Source: CBDIHP01 sp965279195
GTDB taxonomy: Bacteria > Planctomycetota > Planctomycetia > Isosphaerales > Isosphaeraceae
Length of the DNA: 64,000 nucleotides
Reading direction: 5' to 3'
NCBI GenBank assembly: GCA_965279195.1
Contig: CBDIHP010000046.1
Span: forward strand, 290,118 to 354,117
Part shown: positions 1 through 9,300 of the stretch, piece after piece
Layout: each line of letters starts with the position of its first letter
Position numbering within the stretch: the stretch's first letter is position 1
Made by a program: the position numbers and the translations under genes
The notes under the pieces: model-generated
What the model saw: the letters and a program-made list of their open reading frames with translations, nothing else
Databases searched by the model: none
Told to the model about the DNA's origin: nothing

Positions 1-1395
1 CCCAGTCCCGGCGCGCCGAACGTCCTGCTGGTGGTCCTCGACACCGTCCGGGCGGATCATCTGAGCCAGCACGGATACGGCCGGAACACCAGCCCGAATC
101 TGGCGAAATGGGCCGCGCAGGGGGTGCGATTCGATCAGGCCCGGTCGCCGACGCCGTACACGCTGGGGACGCATGCGAGCCTGTTCACAGGGCGTTGGAT
201 GTCCGAGACATCCGCCCGCGCAGGGGCCCCGCTCGACGGCACGCATCGAACGCTGGCCGAGCACCTGAGCGACCTTGGCTACGCCACCGGCGGGTTCGTC
301 GGCAACATCTTCTATGGCAGCCAGCACTACGGCTTGAACCGGGGGTTCGCGAAGTACCACGACTCGCCCGGGAACTTCACCCGTTCGGTCGGCCTGCGGG
401 AGATCCTCCGGTCGAGCACGCTCGGGGCCAGTCTGGTCCACTGGTTCGAGCGCAAAACGAAGACCGTCGTGCGATATCAGAGGCTCCGACTCGACGGCGA
501 GGAGGTCAATCGCGAGGCCCTGGACTGGATCGACGACGCCAGCTCGCACGGGCGGCCGTTCTTCGTGTTCGCGAACTACTTCGACGCCCATTCCCCCTAC
601 AGCCAGGCCGCGCACGCGGCACACCCCTTCGCCAGGATCACGCCCGAACGGCTCGAAGAACGGTTGAAGGAACTCCAGCGCCTGGAGGATCACTGGGAGT
701 CGCATCCGGGTTCGATCGATCCGGACCACCTGAACCGCCTCCGGGCCGAGGTCAATGCTCAACTGACCGACTGCTACGACGACGGCATCGCCTGGGCCGA
801 TCGCAAGTTCGCCGAACTGATCGACGGGCTGCGGTCGCGCGGCCTGCTCGACAACACCCTGGTGATCGTCACCGCCGACCACGGCGAGATGCTCGGCGAG
901 CACGGCGAGATCGGCCACGGCGTCAGCGTCTACCGGCCGGTTGTCCACGTCCCCTTGATGATCCGGGGGGCAGACGGCATGAGCATCCCCGCCGGCAAGG
1001 TGGTCGATCAACCGGTGAGCGTCCGCGACATCCCGGCCACCGTCCTGACCCTACTCGACGACCCCGGCGCGAAAACCTTCCCCGGCCAGTCCCTCTCGCG
1101 ACACTGGACCGGCCCGGAACCTCCCGAACCGACCCCCGTCCTGACCGAGATGGAGCATCTCTCCTGGCGGAAGCGTTCCCCGCGCGCCCCGGCATCGCTC
1201 GGCCCGCTCCAGCTCCTCACCCACGACGGCTATACTTACCACCGCCAGGACCGCCCGGGCCAAGCCCCCACGGAATCCCTCTTCGACCTCCGCACCGACC
1301 CGGGCGAGACCCGCAACCTCGCCGATGACTCAGCCCACGAACCCCAGCTTCACCTCTTGCGCGAGTTGCTGAAACGAACCCAATCCGGTCCCTAA
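1..1395 (+). CDS. Sulfatase-superfamily hydrolase, 5'-truncated by window edge
   Basis: The frame is open from base 1, and the codons before the first GTG (31) read PNVLLVVLDTVRADHLS, the usual first strand of sulfatase/alkaline-phosphatase-fold enzymes, so the true start lies left of the window. Metal-site features are visible: DTVRAD near the N-terminus and TADHGEMLGEHGEIGHG late in the protein. The segment that should carry the Cys/Ser-x-Pro-x-Arg formylglycine motif instead reads SPTPYTLGTHASLFTG, so the usual modified cysteine is absent. It may be a phosphodiesterase or phosphotransferase-like member, perhaps with a Thr or Ser nucleophile, rather than a true sulfatase. The C-terminus (SLFDLRTDPGETRNL) is the standard sulfatase ending. 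Family assignment is firm; substrate is unknown. Confidence 0.9.
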   Translation, partial: PSPGAPNVLLVVLDTVRADHLSQHGYGRNTSPNLAKWAAQGVRFDQARSPTPYTLGTHASLFTGRWMSETSARAGAPLDGTHRTLAEHLSDLGYATGGFVGNIFYGSQHYGLNRGFAKYHDSPGNFTRSVGLREILRSSTLGASLVHWFERKTKTVVRYQRLRLDGEEVNREALDWIDDASSHGRPFFVFANYFDAHSPYSQAAHAAHPFARITPERLEERLKELQRLEDHWESHPGSIDPDHLNRLRAEVNAQLTDCYDDGIAWADRKFAELIDGLRSRGLLDNTLVIVTADHGEMLGEHGEIGHGVSVYRPVVHVPLMIRGADGMSIPAGKVVDQPVSVRDIPATVLTLLDDPGAKTFPGQSLSRHWTGPEPPEPTPVLTEMEHLSWRKRSPRAPASLGPLQLLTHDGYTYHRQDRPGQAPTESLFDLRTDPGETRNLADDSAHEPQLHLLRELLKRTQSGP

Positions 1396-1530
1396 ACTTG
1401 ACTCACTCTGCCCAGGTGTTCCACGTGGAACATTTTTCCCAAGTTGTTGCGTGCCGGTCCCGCGAGCACACTTCCTACCCTCCCTGCTCGCCAAACGAAC
1501 CCAACTTCACCTCTAAGGATCACCTCATTG

Positions 1531-1965
1531 ATGCCCGGGGGGGCCCTCATGCTGGTCGCGATGATCGCCTCCAGCACGAATTCTTTCCGAGGCCGGGACG
1601 ATCCGGCGCCGGCTACTCCTGTCGCATCGGGTTCTTTGAAGCCCGGTGATCAGGCGGTTCTCGGCCTCCAGGGCGGGGGTAGGAAGCTCGTGTGGCTCGC
1701 GCGGAGCGAAGCCGACTGGGATGCCATGCTGGACGCCGAGAATGCGATTTCGAAAGACCTGCTGGCATTGATGATCGCTCAAGGACGCATGCCTATGGTC
1801 CCGACCGGGACACCCGTAGTGATTGAGAAGCGGGCTACGTTCACCGCATTCGTCCAGATCATCAGCGCGAATTCGATGGCCAGTCCGGCTGGATTCAAGT
1901 GGAGATGCTTCGGCCGGATTCGGAGTACCGCCAGGGTAGAGAACCAGCAGGAGGAGTATCTATGA
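1531..1965 (+). pseudogene. Small SH3-like protein, probable frameshift
   Basis: The frame from ATG 1531 gives a short hydrophobic start, then LKPGDQAVLGLQ and a WLARSEADWDAMLDAENA segment, resembling small exported SH3-like proteins. After about position 1860 this frame looks non-coding, whereas the next frame reads DGQSGWIQVEMLRPDSEY, the typical close of an SH3-like domain. A one-base shift near 1855-1870 would join them. Against this, the uninterrupted frame ends in a TGA at 1963-1965 that overlaps the ATG of the next gene (1962) with an AGGAGG just upstream, a sensible coupled arrangement. No function can be named. Confidence is in a coding region being present, not in its exact frame. 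Confidence 0.5.
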
Positions 1966-2588
1966 AGATAGAAGAACTTGCCGCGATCATGCTGGAAGGG
2001 CTCTACAAGAAGCGAACCAAGACGGGCGAAAACGACCTTCGGGAGATCGCCGAACAGGGAGGCGTCCCCGACGGAAGCGACCTCGCATGCGCCGCGGAGT
2101 CCCTGAAGGGCTTGGGTTATCTTGACTCCGATGGGTAGTGGGTGGATCCGGACGACGACACTTTCCTCGGGCGGCTCACGGCATCGGCCAAGGTGGCGTA
2201 CGAGCGGACCGGATCGGGCCGGGATCTGATCCAAGGCGACTCGGGAGGCTACCTCTCGATACAGCCCATCATCATCGGCACCTAGGTCAACGGCGACATC
2301 AGCAACCACGGGAACATGATCGTCAGTTCGCCCCGCGCTACGATCTCCATTACGTCCGGCCAGAGCGCTATCGGCCTTGCGGTGGAGCTGATCCGGGCCC
2401 TGAAGGCGACGGATGCCCTGAATCAGGCCGAGAAGGAGGAGGCGGTGGAGGACGCCCTATCCCTGAAAGACGAGTTGGAGAAGAAGCGGCCCAACAGCAA
2501 AGTCGTGATAGACCTGCTCCAGGGGCTTTCTCAGGTTTCTCTGGCCAGCGAGTATGTGGCAAAGATCAATCATCGCCTTGGATATTGA
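1962..2588 (+). pseudogene. Orphan gene with two in-frame TAG codons
   Basis: A strong AGGAGG lies just before ATG 1962. The frame runs MKIEELAAIMLEGLYKK, is interrupted by TAG at 2136-2138, resumes with WVDPDDDTFLGRLTASAK, is interrupted again by TAG at 2283-2285, and then continues VNGDISNHGNMIVSS to a TGA at 2586. All three segments look protein-like and lie in one frame. The N-terminal part resembles a small helical DNA-binding-like module. The last 70 residues are amphipathic helices (ALNQAEKEEAVEDALSLKDE) of the type seen at the C-terminus of assorted bacterial effector-like orphan proteins. The simplest reading is a decaying gene; suppression of amber codons is possible but unsupported. 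The family is not recognised. Confidence 0.6.
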
Positions 2589-2871
2589 CGGATCTTAGTG
2601 GCTCAAGGCATGGGCCGGGATCTAGAGTACTTGGAGCCCCGGATCATCTGACAGGGCGCGCACCACCACGTGATGCGAGAGTCGATCTGTGGGGGAGGAC
2701 CTACCGGGTCGACTACCGGGAGGTTGAGAAGGCGATCGATTATTAGCTTGGACAGGCGGCTTCGACGGGTTTGACCCCGAGTTAGTCACCGAAGCGGTCC
2801 GGACGGGGATGGTGGACCGGGGGCCGCAACGGAGATCGGTCGCCCGGCTTAGCAGTTCAGGATCATCGCAC

Positions 2872-3198
2872 ATGGCCAGGTTGTCGCGCCGATTGGCAGT
2901 GCGGATCGCGGTCGTGGTGCTCGCCCTGGCGGTGATCTCATGGGGGACGCGTGCCGCGTTGCTCCGTAGATCGGCACGGTTCCGATCGCTGGCCGACTAT
3001 CACGCCGGCCAGATCGCGGGCATCGAACCGATTTACGGCGGAACCGATGGGGCGGAGACAATGTTCTACCATCGTGGCGTCCCGCTCACGACGCAGGAGG
3101 CGGCCCGATACCACTGGCACTGGAAACTGAGTGCGAAGTATGCGGCCGCGGCATCTCGCCCCTGGCTGCCCGTCGCATCCGATGGCCCCGAGCCGTAG
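2872..3198 (+). CDS. Small single-pass membrane protein, planctomycete type
   Basis: From ATG 2872 the product is 108 residues. It opens MARLSRRLAVRIAVVVLALAV, a basic stretch followed by one hydrophobic segment, so it is probably anchored by its N-terminus with the rest outside the cytoplasm. The C-terminal half has YHWHWKLSAKYAAAASRPWLP, a pattern (short helix, then P-W-L-P) that I recall from small membrane proteins common in Isosphaeraceae; that is memory of a pattern, not a search. An upstream in-frame GTG at 2809 would add 21 residues, but the hydrophobic anchor fits better at the N-terminus. No function is known. Confidence 0.7.
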   Translation: MARLSRRLAVRIAVVVLALAVISWGTRAALLRRSARFRSLADYHAGQIAGIEPIYGGTDGAETMFYHRGVPLTTQEAARYHWHWKLSAKYAAAASRPWLPVASDGPEP

Positions 3199-3261
3199 TG
3201 CGCTTCCGACCTCCATCGCGTGCGACGTGGCATGGGGCAGTAGTAGTTAAAAGGCGGCCGG

Positions 3262-3606
3262 TCATTGATGGGCGGGCTTGAACGCCCGGATGGACTTGTA
3301 GGTCTCGCGGAGATACCAGCCCGCCGCCTCGTGGTCCATCAGGACGATCACCCGGCCGGCCACTGGGTGACCCGCCGGCAGGATCAGCGTCCGGATCCAC
3401 CCCGTCTCGGACAGCGCCCGCAGGCACCCCGCCAGCTCGACGGGGGTGACCGAGGCGGACTCCATCAGGGCCTCATCGCCCTGGCGGCAGGTCAGCCCTT
3501 CCTTGTCGGAATACAGGCTGATCGCGACCAGGACCCGGCACACCGCCGCGTTATCCGGAGTCGAGCGGAACCGGGCTCCCGGTTGGATCAGCATCGTCGT
3601 GGACAT
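3262..3606 (-). CDS. Hypothetical protein, winged-helix-like
   Basis: A 114-residue product whose ATG is preceded on the minus strand by GGGGGAG at a normal distance. Residues 20-80 (CRVLVAISLYSDKEG, then SVTPVELAGCLRALSETG) alternate helices in the way of a winged-helix DNA-binding domain, ending in a hydrophobic strand (WIRTLILPAGHPVAGR). It could be a small regulator or a partner of a mobile element. It stands alone with a long 5' region and no convincing partner. Confidence 0.6.
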   Translation of the reverse strand: MSTTMLIQPGARFRSTPDNAAVCRVLVAISLYSDKEGLTCRQGDEALMESASVTPVELAGCLRALSETGWIRTLILPAGHPVAGRVIVLMDHEAAGWYLRETYKSIRAFKPAHQ

Positions 3607-3755
3607 GGCTCCCCCTCTGCAGACCCCGGGGGACCGAAGGGCACGGCGTCATTGCCGTGCCCGCGCGATCGTCCCCGCCTCATCGTTCCTGGGTCGAGCC
3701 GTGGGGGAAGGGGCGAACGGCTGCGTCACATGGATTCGTGTGGTTGTCGGGGGGA

Positions 3756-3784
3756 ATATTAAGGATCGTTTTGTCTAATTCCAA
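3756..3784 (-). promoter_or_regulatory. Possible sigma-70-type promoter
   Basis: On the minus strand TTGGAA (3784-3779) and TAATAT (3761-3756) are separated by exactly 17 bases, in a local AT-rich patch of an otherwise GC-rich region. It points towards the gene ending at 3262, about 150 bases upstream of its ATG. Matches to consensus are 4/6 and 4/6, so this is suggestive only. Confidence 0.35.
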
Positions 3785-4221
3785 GGATTGCGTTAGGAAT
3801 CGCCCAGGAATCGACGTTCCCGGGCCGAGCGTGTTGACCTTCGTCCTCAACCGTCCGCCTGCGGTTACAGTTCGGATCGAGCGGGGGCGAAGGCATGCGA
3901 TATGAAGGAGATTACTCGCTGGTCCGGCGGCACGCGGGGACGCAGCGCGACACCTGCCCGTGAGGTCTCACAGATTAAACCCGAGCGACGCCGAGGGTCT
4001 GTCGCTGCTGCGACGGACTGTGCTCGGTCGGCTCGGGGAGGAAGGGGAGAATCCCTCCGAGCATCTTCCTCCACGCGACCCTGGAAGCGATCCGGTCGGC
4101 GGGGCCGGAGGAGGGCACAACGCCGCGGTGGTGAGGGCAAAGGAATTCACTCGCCCCGGCGTAGGCGGCCTGGTTAGACTGAAGTCGTTCGTCGTTTGAC
4201 GCCTCTTTCGACGGACACATC

Positions 4222-4263
4222 GGGCCGGCGTCGATCCCGGGGGGGAGATGGCGCCGGCCCTTT
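4222..4263 (+). terminator. Hairpin with short T tract, possible terminator
   Basis: GGGCCGGCG (4222-4230) pairs perfectly with CGCCGGCCC (4252-4260) across a 21-base loop and is followed by TTT. The stem is strong but the T tract is short and no clear gene ends just before it, so its role is uncertain. Confidence 0.35.
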
Positions 4264-4325
4264 GATGTTCCCGATGGTTGCGAATCGTTTCGGGGCGTGG
4301 GACATTTGTCGTGTCCTCCCCGGAC

Positions 4326-4367
4326 GCTGGCGCCTCGACTCGGAGAAATCTGAGGCGAGGCGTCAGC
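4326..4367. repeat. 19-bp inverted repeat closed by GAAA
   Basis: The arms 4326-4344 and 4349-4367 pair over 19 positions with one mismatch and two G-T pairs, closing on the tetraloop-like sequence GAAA (4345-4348). As RNA on the plus strand this would be an exceptionally stable hairpin with a GNRA-type loop. There is no T tract after it, so it is not an ordinary terminator. It could be a palindromic repeat unit or part of a structured transcript. Confidence 0.6.
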
Positions 4368-4547
4368 CGTTAGCGGGTGGGGGATCGACCGGATGGCACT
4401 GCCCCCGATTAGCCGGCTGACCACAACGACTGTCGCCTCGTCCCAGGCGACGGGCTCGGGCAGCTCGGCCCACGGCCTCGGGCGGATGGCGAACGCGAGC
4501 AGGCGATAGGGGCAGGGCACCTCCACTAACTCGATCGCGGCCGGTGC

Positions 4548-4949
4548 TCACCCGAGCAAGTCCCAGTCGAGTGCCCGCAGCAACAGCCGGGCGAGCCGTT
4601 GCGGGTCGTCTCCCCCATCCCTCATTAACATCTCCGGGATCGTGAGCCGTTCGCCAGCCTGCCGCGTCACGGCCGGGGCGACTTCCGCCCAGGAATGGTG
4701 ATCATCGGGCCGCCCCTGTAATGCGACCAAGATCTGCGAGGAGGCCCGGTGAAGGTCCCGACGCATGGGATGCGGGACGTCCTCCGAATGGGCCAGCTCT
4801 TGCGCCACCTCGGCCACGATCCGATAAGCGTCCCGCAGCCTCTGCAACAGCACGGGATCGCAGGGGCCGTCGTGGGCCGCCGGATGGTCTGTCATGGCCC
4901 ACACCGCCTCGTGCGGAGAGAAGTGACGGGGCTCGAGTCGTCGAGTCAT
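4548..4949 (-). CDS. Hypothetical helical protein
   Basis: A 133-residue product, or 115 residues if the internal ATG at 4895 (MTDHPAAHDGPCDPVL) is used; neither start has a decisive ribosome binding site. Residues 35-70 (LLQRLRDAYRIVAEVAQEL) and the end (QRLARLLLRALDWDLLG) are amphipathic helices. There is no membrane segment or recognisable motif. It is the only convincing gene between 3.6 and 5.3 kb. Confidence 0.55.
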   Translation of the reverse strand: MTRRLEPRHFSPHEAVWAMTDHPAAHDGPCDPVLLQRLRDAYRIVAEVAQELAHSEDVPHPMRRDLHRASSQILVALQGRPDDHHSWAEVAPAVTRQAGERLTIPEMLMRDGGDDPQRLARLLLRALDWDLLG

Positions 4950-5363
4950 CCCGCCCGGGGCGGCGTCGGCCCAGGCGTGGAGGATCGGAGGGGATACCAG
5001 AGAGTATCATCCCCACAACGGCAATTGCAATCTTGGAAATATAATTGCTTAGGTTTTCCTCAATCGCACGCGTGCATATGGCTCGCATGTCAAGCGGCGA
5101 CGCCCCTCGCAGTCCGGGCCGATCCCCGAACGCGATCCGGTGTCCGTCATGAGTCGAGAACGCGGGCGGCGGGGCTTGCCCTCGGGCTGGAATGAAAGCG
5201 AGAAGGGGCCGACGTCGAGCGACCCGGGGTGAGACTGGTTTGGCGGCGGCTCCGGATCATTGCCGGGCGGCTAATTGGATGTTCGGGAACGTCTTGGGCA
5301 GCGACGGTTGCCGCAGCCGGCCTCGCTGGTTCTGCGCGCGGATCCTTTTGCTCTCCTGCTGGC
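4950..5363. other. Intergenic flank of the IS3 remnant
   Basis: No supported gene. A short AT-rich patch lies near 5025-5060. On the minus strand just outside the IS end, a frame running from the inverted repeat outward (RIRAQNQRGRLRQPSLPKTF, ending near 5260) looks somewhat coding-like and may be the tail of a gene the element landed in; support is weak. Confidence 0.35.
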
Positions 5364-5999
5364 GGACTTCCCCACGTCTGGCGGGCGTCGGGTCCACGGT
5401 TTATGAGGCTCTCTCGCACTCGGCGAGCGACCAGCTCGACGTGGATCCTCGGCTTGCCGTAGCGGCCCTTGACCTCGCCGTGGATCGCCCTGATCGCGAC
5501 GACCAGGGCCTCACGCCCGGCCGACATCCGGCTCCTCGGCCTTCCCCGCCGGTCGTAGTAGCCGCCGGCGGAGACGCGCAGGACCCGGCACATCAGCCGG
5601 ACCGGCCATCGTCCCCGGTGGCGTTCGACGAAGTCGTACCTCAAGACGACTCCCTGGCGAAGAAGGCCGTGGCCTTTTTAGGATGTCGCGGTCCATCGCG
5701 AGCCGCTTGTTCTGGGCCCGGAGACGCCGCAATTCCTCTTCGAGGGCGGGCGGGTTGCCCCTGCCGGGGAAGGCGTGGTTGCCGTCCATGGCGAGGGCCT
5801 GCTTCCAGGCTCACAGCATGCCATCGCCGAGGTCGAGGTCCCTGGCGACCGCAGCCAGGCTCTTGCCCTGCTCGGTGACGAGCTTGACGGCCTGGGCCTG
5901 GAATTCGGGCGCGAAGGTCCGTCGTGTCTTGGCCATCGGTGGACTCCTGGGTTCGAGCTTGCGCTCCTAACCCGGCGCCCGCCAGACGTGGGGAAGTCC
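5364..5999 (-). mobile_element. Internally deleted IS3-family element
   Basis: Both ends carry the same 30-bp terminal inverted repeat: 5364-5393 on the plus strand begins GGACTTCCCCACGTCTGGCG, and 5970-5999 is its reverse complement with a single mismatch. Between them are orfA-like and truncated orfB-like reading frames on the minus strand. At 636 bp the element is about half the usual IS3 length, so the middle and end of orfB are gone. The outermost base is T on the right and C on the left, and I see no target-site duplication. It could move only if a related transposase acted on its ends. Confidence 0.8.
5420..5939 (-). pseudogene. IS3 transposase remnants (orfA and 5' part of orfB)
   Basis: orfA starts at ATG 5939 (MAKTRRTFAPEFQAQAVKLV, the usual HTH_Tnp_1 opening). 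It carries an in-frame TGA after DLGDGML, and its end shows both DRDILKR and, in the next frame, KKATAFFARESS, so one base is missing in the short A run near 5677. orfB begins around 5644 (RYDFVERHRGRWPVRLMCRV, then GYY) and retains only the N-terminal HTH_21 region up to GRYGKPRIHVELVAR; the DDE catalytic core is deleted before the inverted repeat. The transposase is therefore inactive. Confidence 0.8.
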
Positions 6000-6180
6000 A
6001 CCCGGGGTTTGCCCACCAGTTGCCCACCGGCGAGGCCGCAACGTGCCGCAGCCCGTCGCATGCCGTCGCGCTTTCGGGGCAGGGGAGGCCACCAATGCGG
6101 ACGATCCGGCCCAGCATAACCCGTGGAAATGACGGGAGTTGGGTCGGATCGTCGTGAGTTGTCGGATGCTGTCGCAGAAG

Positions 6181-6254
6181 GGTGGGTGACGGGATTCGAA
6201 CCCGCGATATCCAGATCCACAATCTGGTGCCTTAACCGCTAGGCCACACCCACC
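6181..6254 (-). tRNA. tRNA-His (anticodon GTG)
   Basis: The minus strand folds as a complete cloverleaf: acceptor GTGGGTG/CACCCAC, D-arm GCCTAGCGGTTAAGGC, anticodon arm CCAGA-TTGTGGA-TCTGG with anticodon GTG, and T-arm with GGTTCGAATCC. The extra G at the 5' end (6254) faces C73 (6181), the identity element of tRNA-His. CCA is not encoded. The 3' end points to the variable region at 1.4-6.2 kb. Confidence 0.95.
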
Positions 6255-6358
6255 GTCGATGGGTAAAGGTTACCCAGTCGGGGGTCGGATCGTCAAGCTG
6301 GGAGATCGGCCGTCGGGCCCGGTTTGGTGGCGGGCCCGACGGCGGAGGGTGGGGTGGT

Positions 6359-9300
6359 TCAGTCGATGGGACGCTTCGGCTCGGGTTCGCCTTCGCGGGC
6401 GCGACGCTCCATCTCGCGTTCTTCACGCTCCTCGGGGGCCATCGCCTCCTCGTCCTCGGATTCCTCCTCGGCTTCGAGGGCGTTGGAAGAGGGCTCGGGG
6501 TAGGCGGGGTCGGACTGGACGAGGAGGGGTTGGCTGAATTCCTGGCCGTCGACGGTCAGGAGCAGGCGGTAGGACCCGGCCGGGACGGGGCGGAAGTTGC
6601 CGCCGCCGAAGCCGCCGAACATGCCACGCCCGCCGCCGCCGCGACGGGCCCCACCCTGGCCAGTGCCGCCGGGGACGGTGCCGTTGAGGTCCCAGGTCAG
6701 GCGGTGCAGGCCGGCCTCGACGCTGGGGCGGAGGTCGCGGACGGTGTTCCCCTGGATGTCCAGGATCTTCAACGCGATCTTCTCAGCCTTCTTGCTCAGG
6801 CCGTAGTAGATCACCGCGCCGTTGAACGGGTTCTGGCCCACGAACTTGCGGTTGGTGAGGCCACGGGGGACCTCGGAGCGGAACCGGATGGCGGTGTCGG
6901 GCTTGGCCAGGAACGCCTTGGCGGTGTAGGCCGCGCGGGTGGCCTGGCGGAGGGCCCCGACTTCGAGGACCCAGAGGCTCCGGCCGTGGGTGGCGACGGC
7001 CACGACGTCCAGCGTCGGGTGCTGGGCGTACTCGAACACGGCGACCGTCGGCAGGGTGCTGCCGTTGATCTTCGCCCAGGAGGTTCCCCGGTCGATGCTC
7101 GCCCAGGCGGCGAACTCGGTGCCGAGGTAGAGCAGGTCGGGGTTCTCGCGGTCCTCGCGGAGGGTCTTGCTGGAGCCAGTCGGGAGGTTCGCGCGGATCG
7201 ACTTCCAGGTCTGGCCGAAGTCCTCCGAGACGTAGACCAGGGGGTCATACTCGTCGGAGCGGTGGCCGTCAAAGGCGACGTAGACCCGGCCGTCGGCGTG
7301 GCGGGAGGCCTCGATCGACGAGACGTGCCGGGGGCCCTTGAGGCCGAGCTTGCCGCTGAGCTCGGTCCAGGCTTTGCCGCCGTCCTTCGTGATCCAGAGG
7401 TTGCCGTCGTCGGTGCCGGCGTAGAGGACGTTCGGGTCGCGGGGGGATTCCGACAGGGCGGTCGCCGTGCCCTTCTCGGACTTGGTGATGTCGGGCGAGA
7501 TGATCCGGAGGTCGTCGCCCTTGTTCAGGGAGCGGAAGACGTAGTTGCCGGCGGCGTAATAGATCTTCGGATTCTGATTCGCCAAAATGAACGGGGTGTT
7601 CCAGTTGAACCGGAACCGCTTGCCTTGCTCGGGACGCGGGCGGATGCCGCCCCCCTCGCCGGTCCTGAGGTTCCTGCGCCCGAGGGCTCCGTTCTGGGAG
7701 GTGTAGTAGATCTGGTCCGGGTCGCTGGGGTCGACCTGGCACTTGAATCCGTCGCCCATGCCGACGTTCATCCAGTCCTCGTTGAGCGCCCCCTGGCCCG
7801 ATCGGACCATGTCGGGGCCGCCCCAGGAGCCGTTGTCCTGCAGGCCGCCGTAGACCTTGAACGGGCGACGGCTGTCGATGGCGACGTGGTAGAACTGGCC
7901 GATGGCGACGTGGTTGTAGTGGTCCCAGTTGCTCGACCGGTCGAAGCTGGCGTAGATGCCGCCGTCGCAGCCGAGGACCAGGTGCCGGGGATCCTTCGGG
8001 TCGATCCAGAGCGCGTGGTGGTCGGCATGGACGTTCCGGCCGCCGTCGCCCCGGAAGGTCTTGCCGCCGTCGGTCGAGCGGTGGAGCGCGACACCGAGGA
8101 CGTACAGGTAATTGTTGTCGGTCGGGTCGACCCGGATCTGGCTGAAGTACATCGGCCGGGGGGTGAGGCTGTTGATCCGGGTCCAGCTCTCGCCGGCGTC
8201 GTCGGAGCGGTAGACGCCGCCGTATTCGAAGCCGTCGGTGCCCTGGCGGTCCTGGGCGTTCTCGATCTGGCCGGCGAGCATCGAGCCGAAGGGCCGGCCG
8301 GGGTCGACCAGCGACGCGCCGCTCTCGGACTGCATCGAACCGACCTGGTCGAGTCCGGCGGGGCGGGCCTCGAACGTCACCAGGACCTCGACCGGCTTGT
8401 TGTCTCGGGTGACCAGGAACTTGACCTGCTCGCCGGCCTTCCGCTTGCGAATCTCGGCGACCAGAGCCTCATAGGTGGCAACCTTCACGCCGCCGACGTT
8501 GACGACGATGTCCTTCGACTTCAGGCCCGACTTGTCCGCCGGCCCGTTGGGCACCAGTTCGTCGAGCACCGCGCCCGAGGCCGGTGCATCGTCGCCGGTG
8601 ACGCCGAGGTAGGCGTTCCCAGCCGGGGGCGTGGCGGCCTTGGCGGGTTCCGCTTTCTTCTCGGGCTCGCCTTTCTTCGACGGTTCGGCCTTCTTCGATG
8701 GGTCGGACTTGGGCGTGGCCGACTTCTTGGTCGCGGGGCCTAGGCCGGTCTTCTCGGATTCGAGGACGGCGTAGACGACCCTGGGATCCTTCTTGTACCA
8801 GTCGAGGCCGATGCGTCCGAGGTTGGAGGTCGGCAGGCCCTTGGTGATCTTCTTCCAGGTCTTGCCTCCGTCGGTGGTCCTGTGGATCCCGGAGCCGGGC
8901 CCGTTGCGTTTGGCGGGCTCGTTGACGTCGAATGCGTCGCGCTCGCGCTCGTAGGTGGCGACCAGGAGGGCCTCCGGATCGGCCGGGCTCATCCGCATAT
9001 CAACGACGCCCGTCCTGTCGTCGACGTGGAGGATCTTCTTCCATGTGGCCCCGCCGTCGGTCGTCTTGTAGAGGCCGCGGTCGGGATTCGGGGCGTAGAG
9101 CCGGCCGAGGGCGCCGACGTAGACGATGTTGGGATCCTTGGGGTGGATCACGATCTTGCCGGTGTACAAGGTCTCCTTCAAGCCCATGTTCTTCCAGGTC
9201 TTGCCGCCGTCGGTGGACTTGTAGACCCCGTCGCCCCACGAGACCGAGTTGCGCGGGTTGGCCTCGCCCGTGCCGATCCAGACGATGTCCTTGTTCGACG

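Larger units (their letters stand above)
3607..4547. other. Long stretch without a convincing gene
   Basis: No frame here has a persuasive start, ribosome binding site and protein-like composition. A minus-strand frame beginning with GTG at 4526 reads VPCPYRLLAFAIRPRPWAE for about 55 coding-like residues, then degenerates towards 3975; it may be a gene remnant following the gene that ends at 4548. Two strong hairpins (about 4222-4260 and 4326-4367) lie within, listed separately. Confidence 0.5.

Noticed and set aside
2138..2746. A 202-codon Arg/Gly/Pro-rich frame
   Set aside because: Composition typical of a shadow; the coding-like signal in this stretch is in the frame of 1962-2588. Only its last 25 residues look faintly protein-like.
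1396..6180. Integrated prophage or integrative element with tRNA-His attachment sites
   Set aside because: No integrase, no structural phage genes and no second copy of the tRNA 3' end were found.
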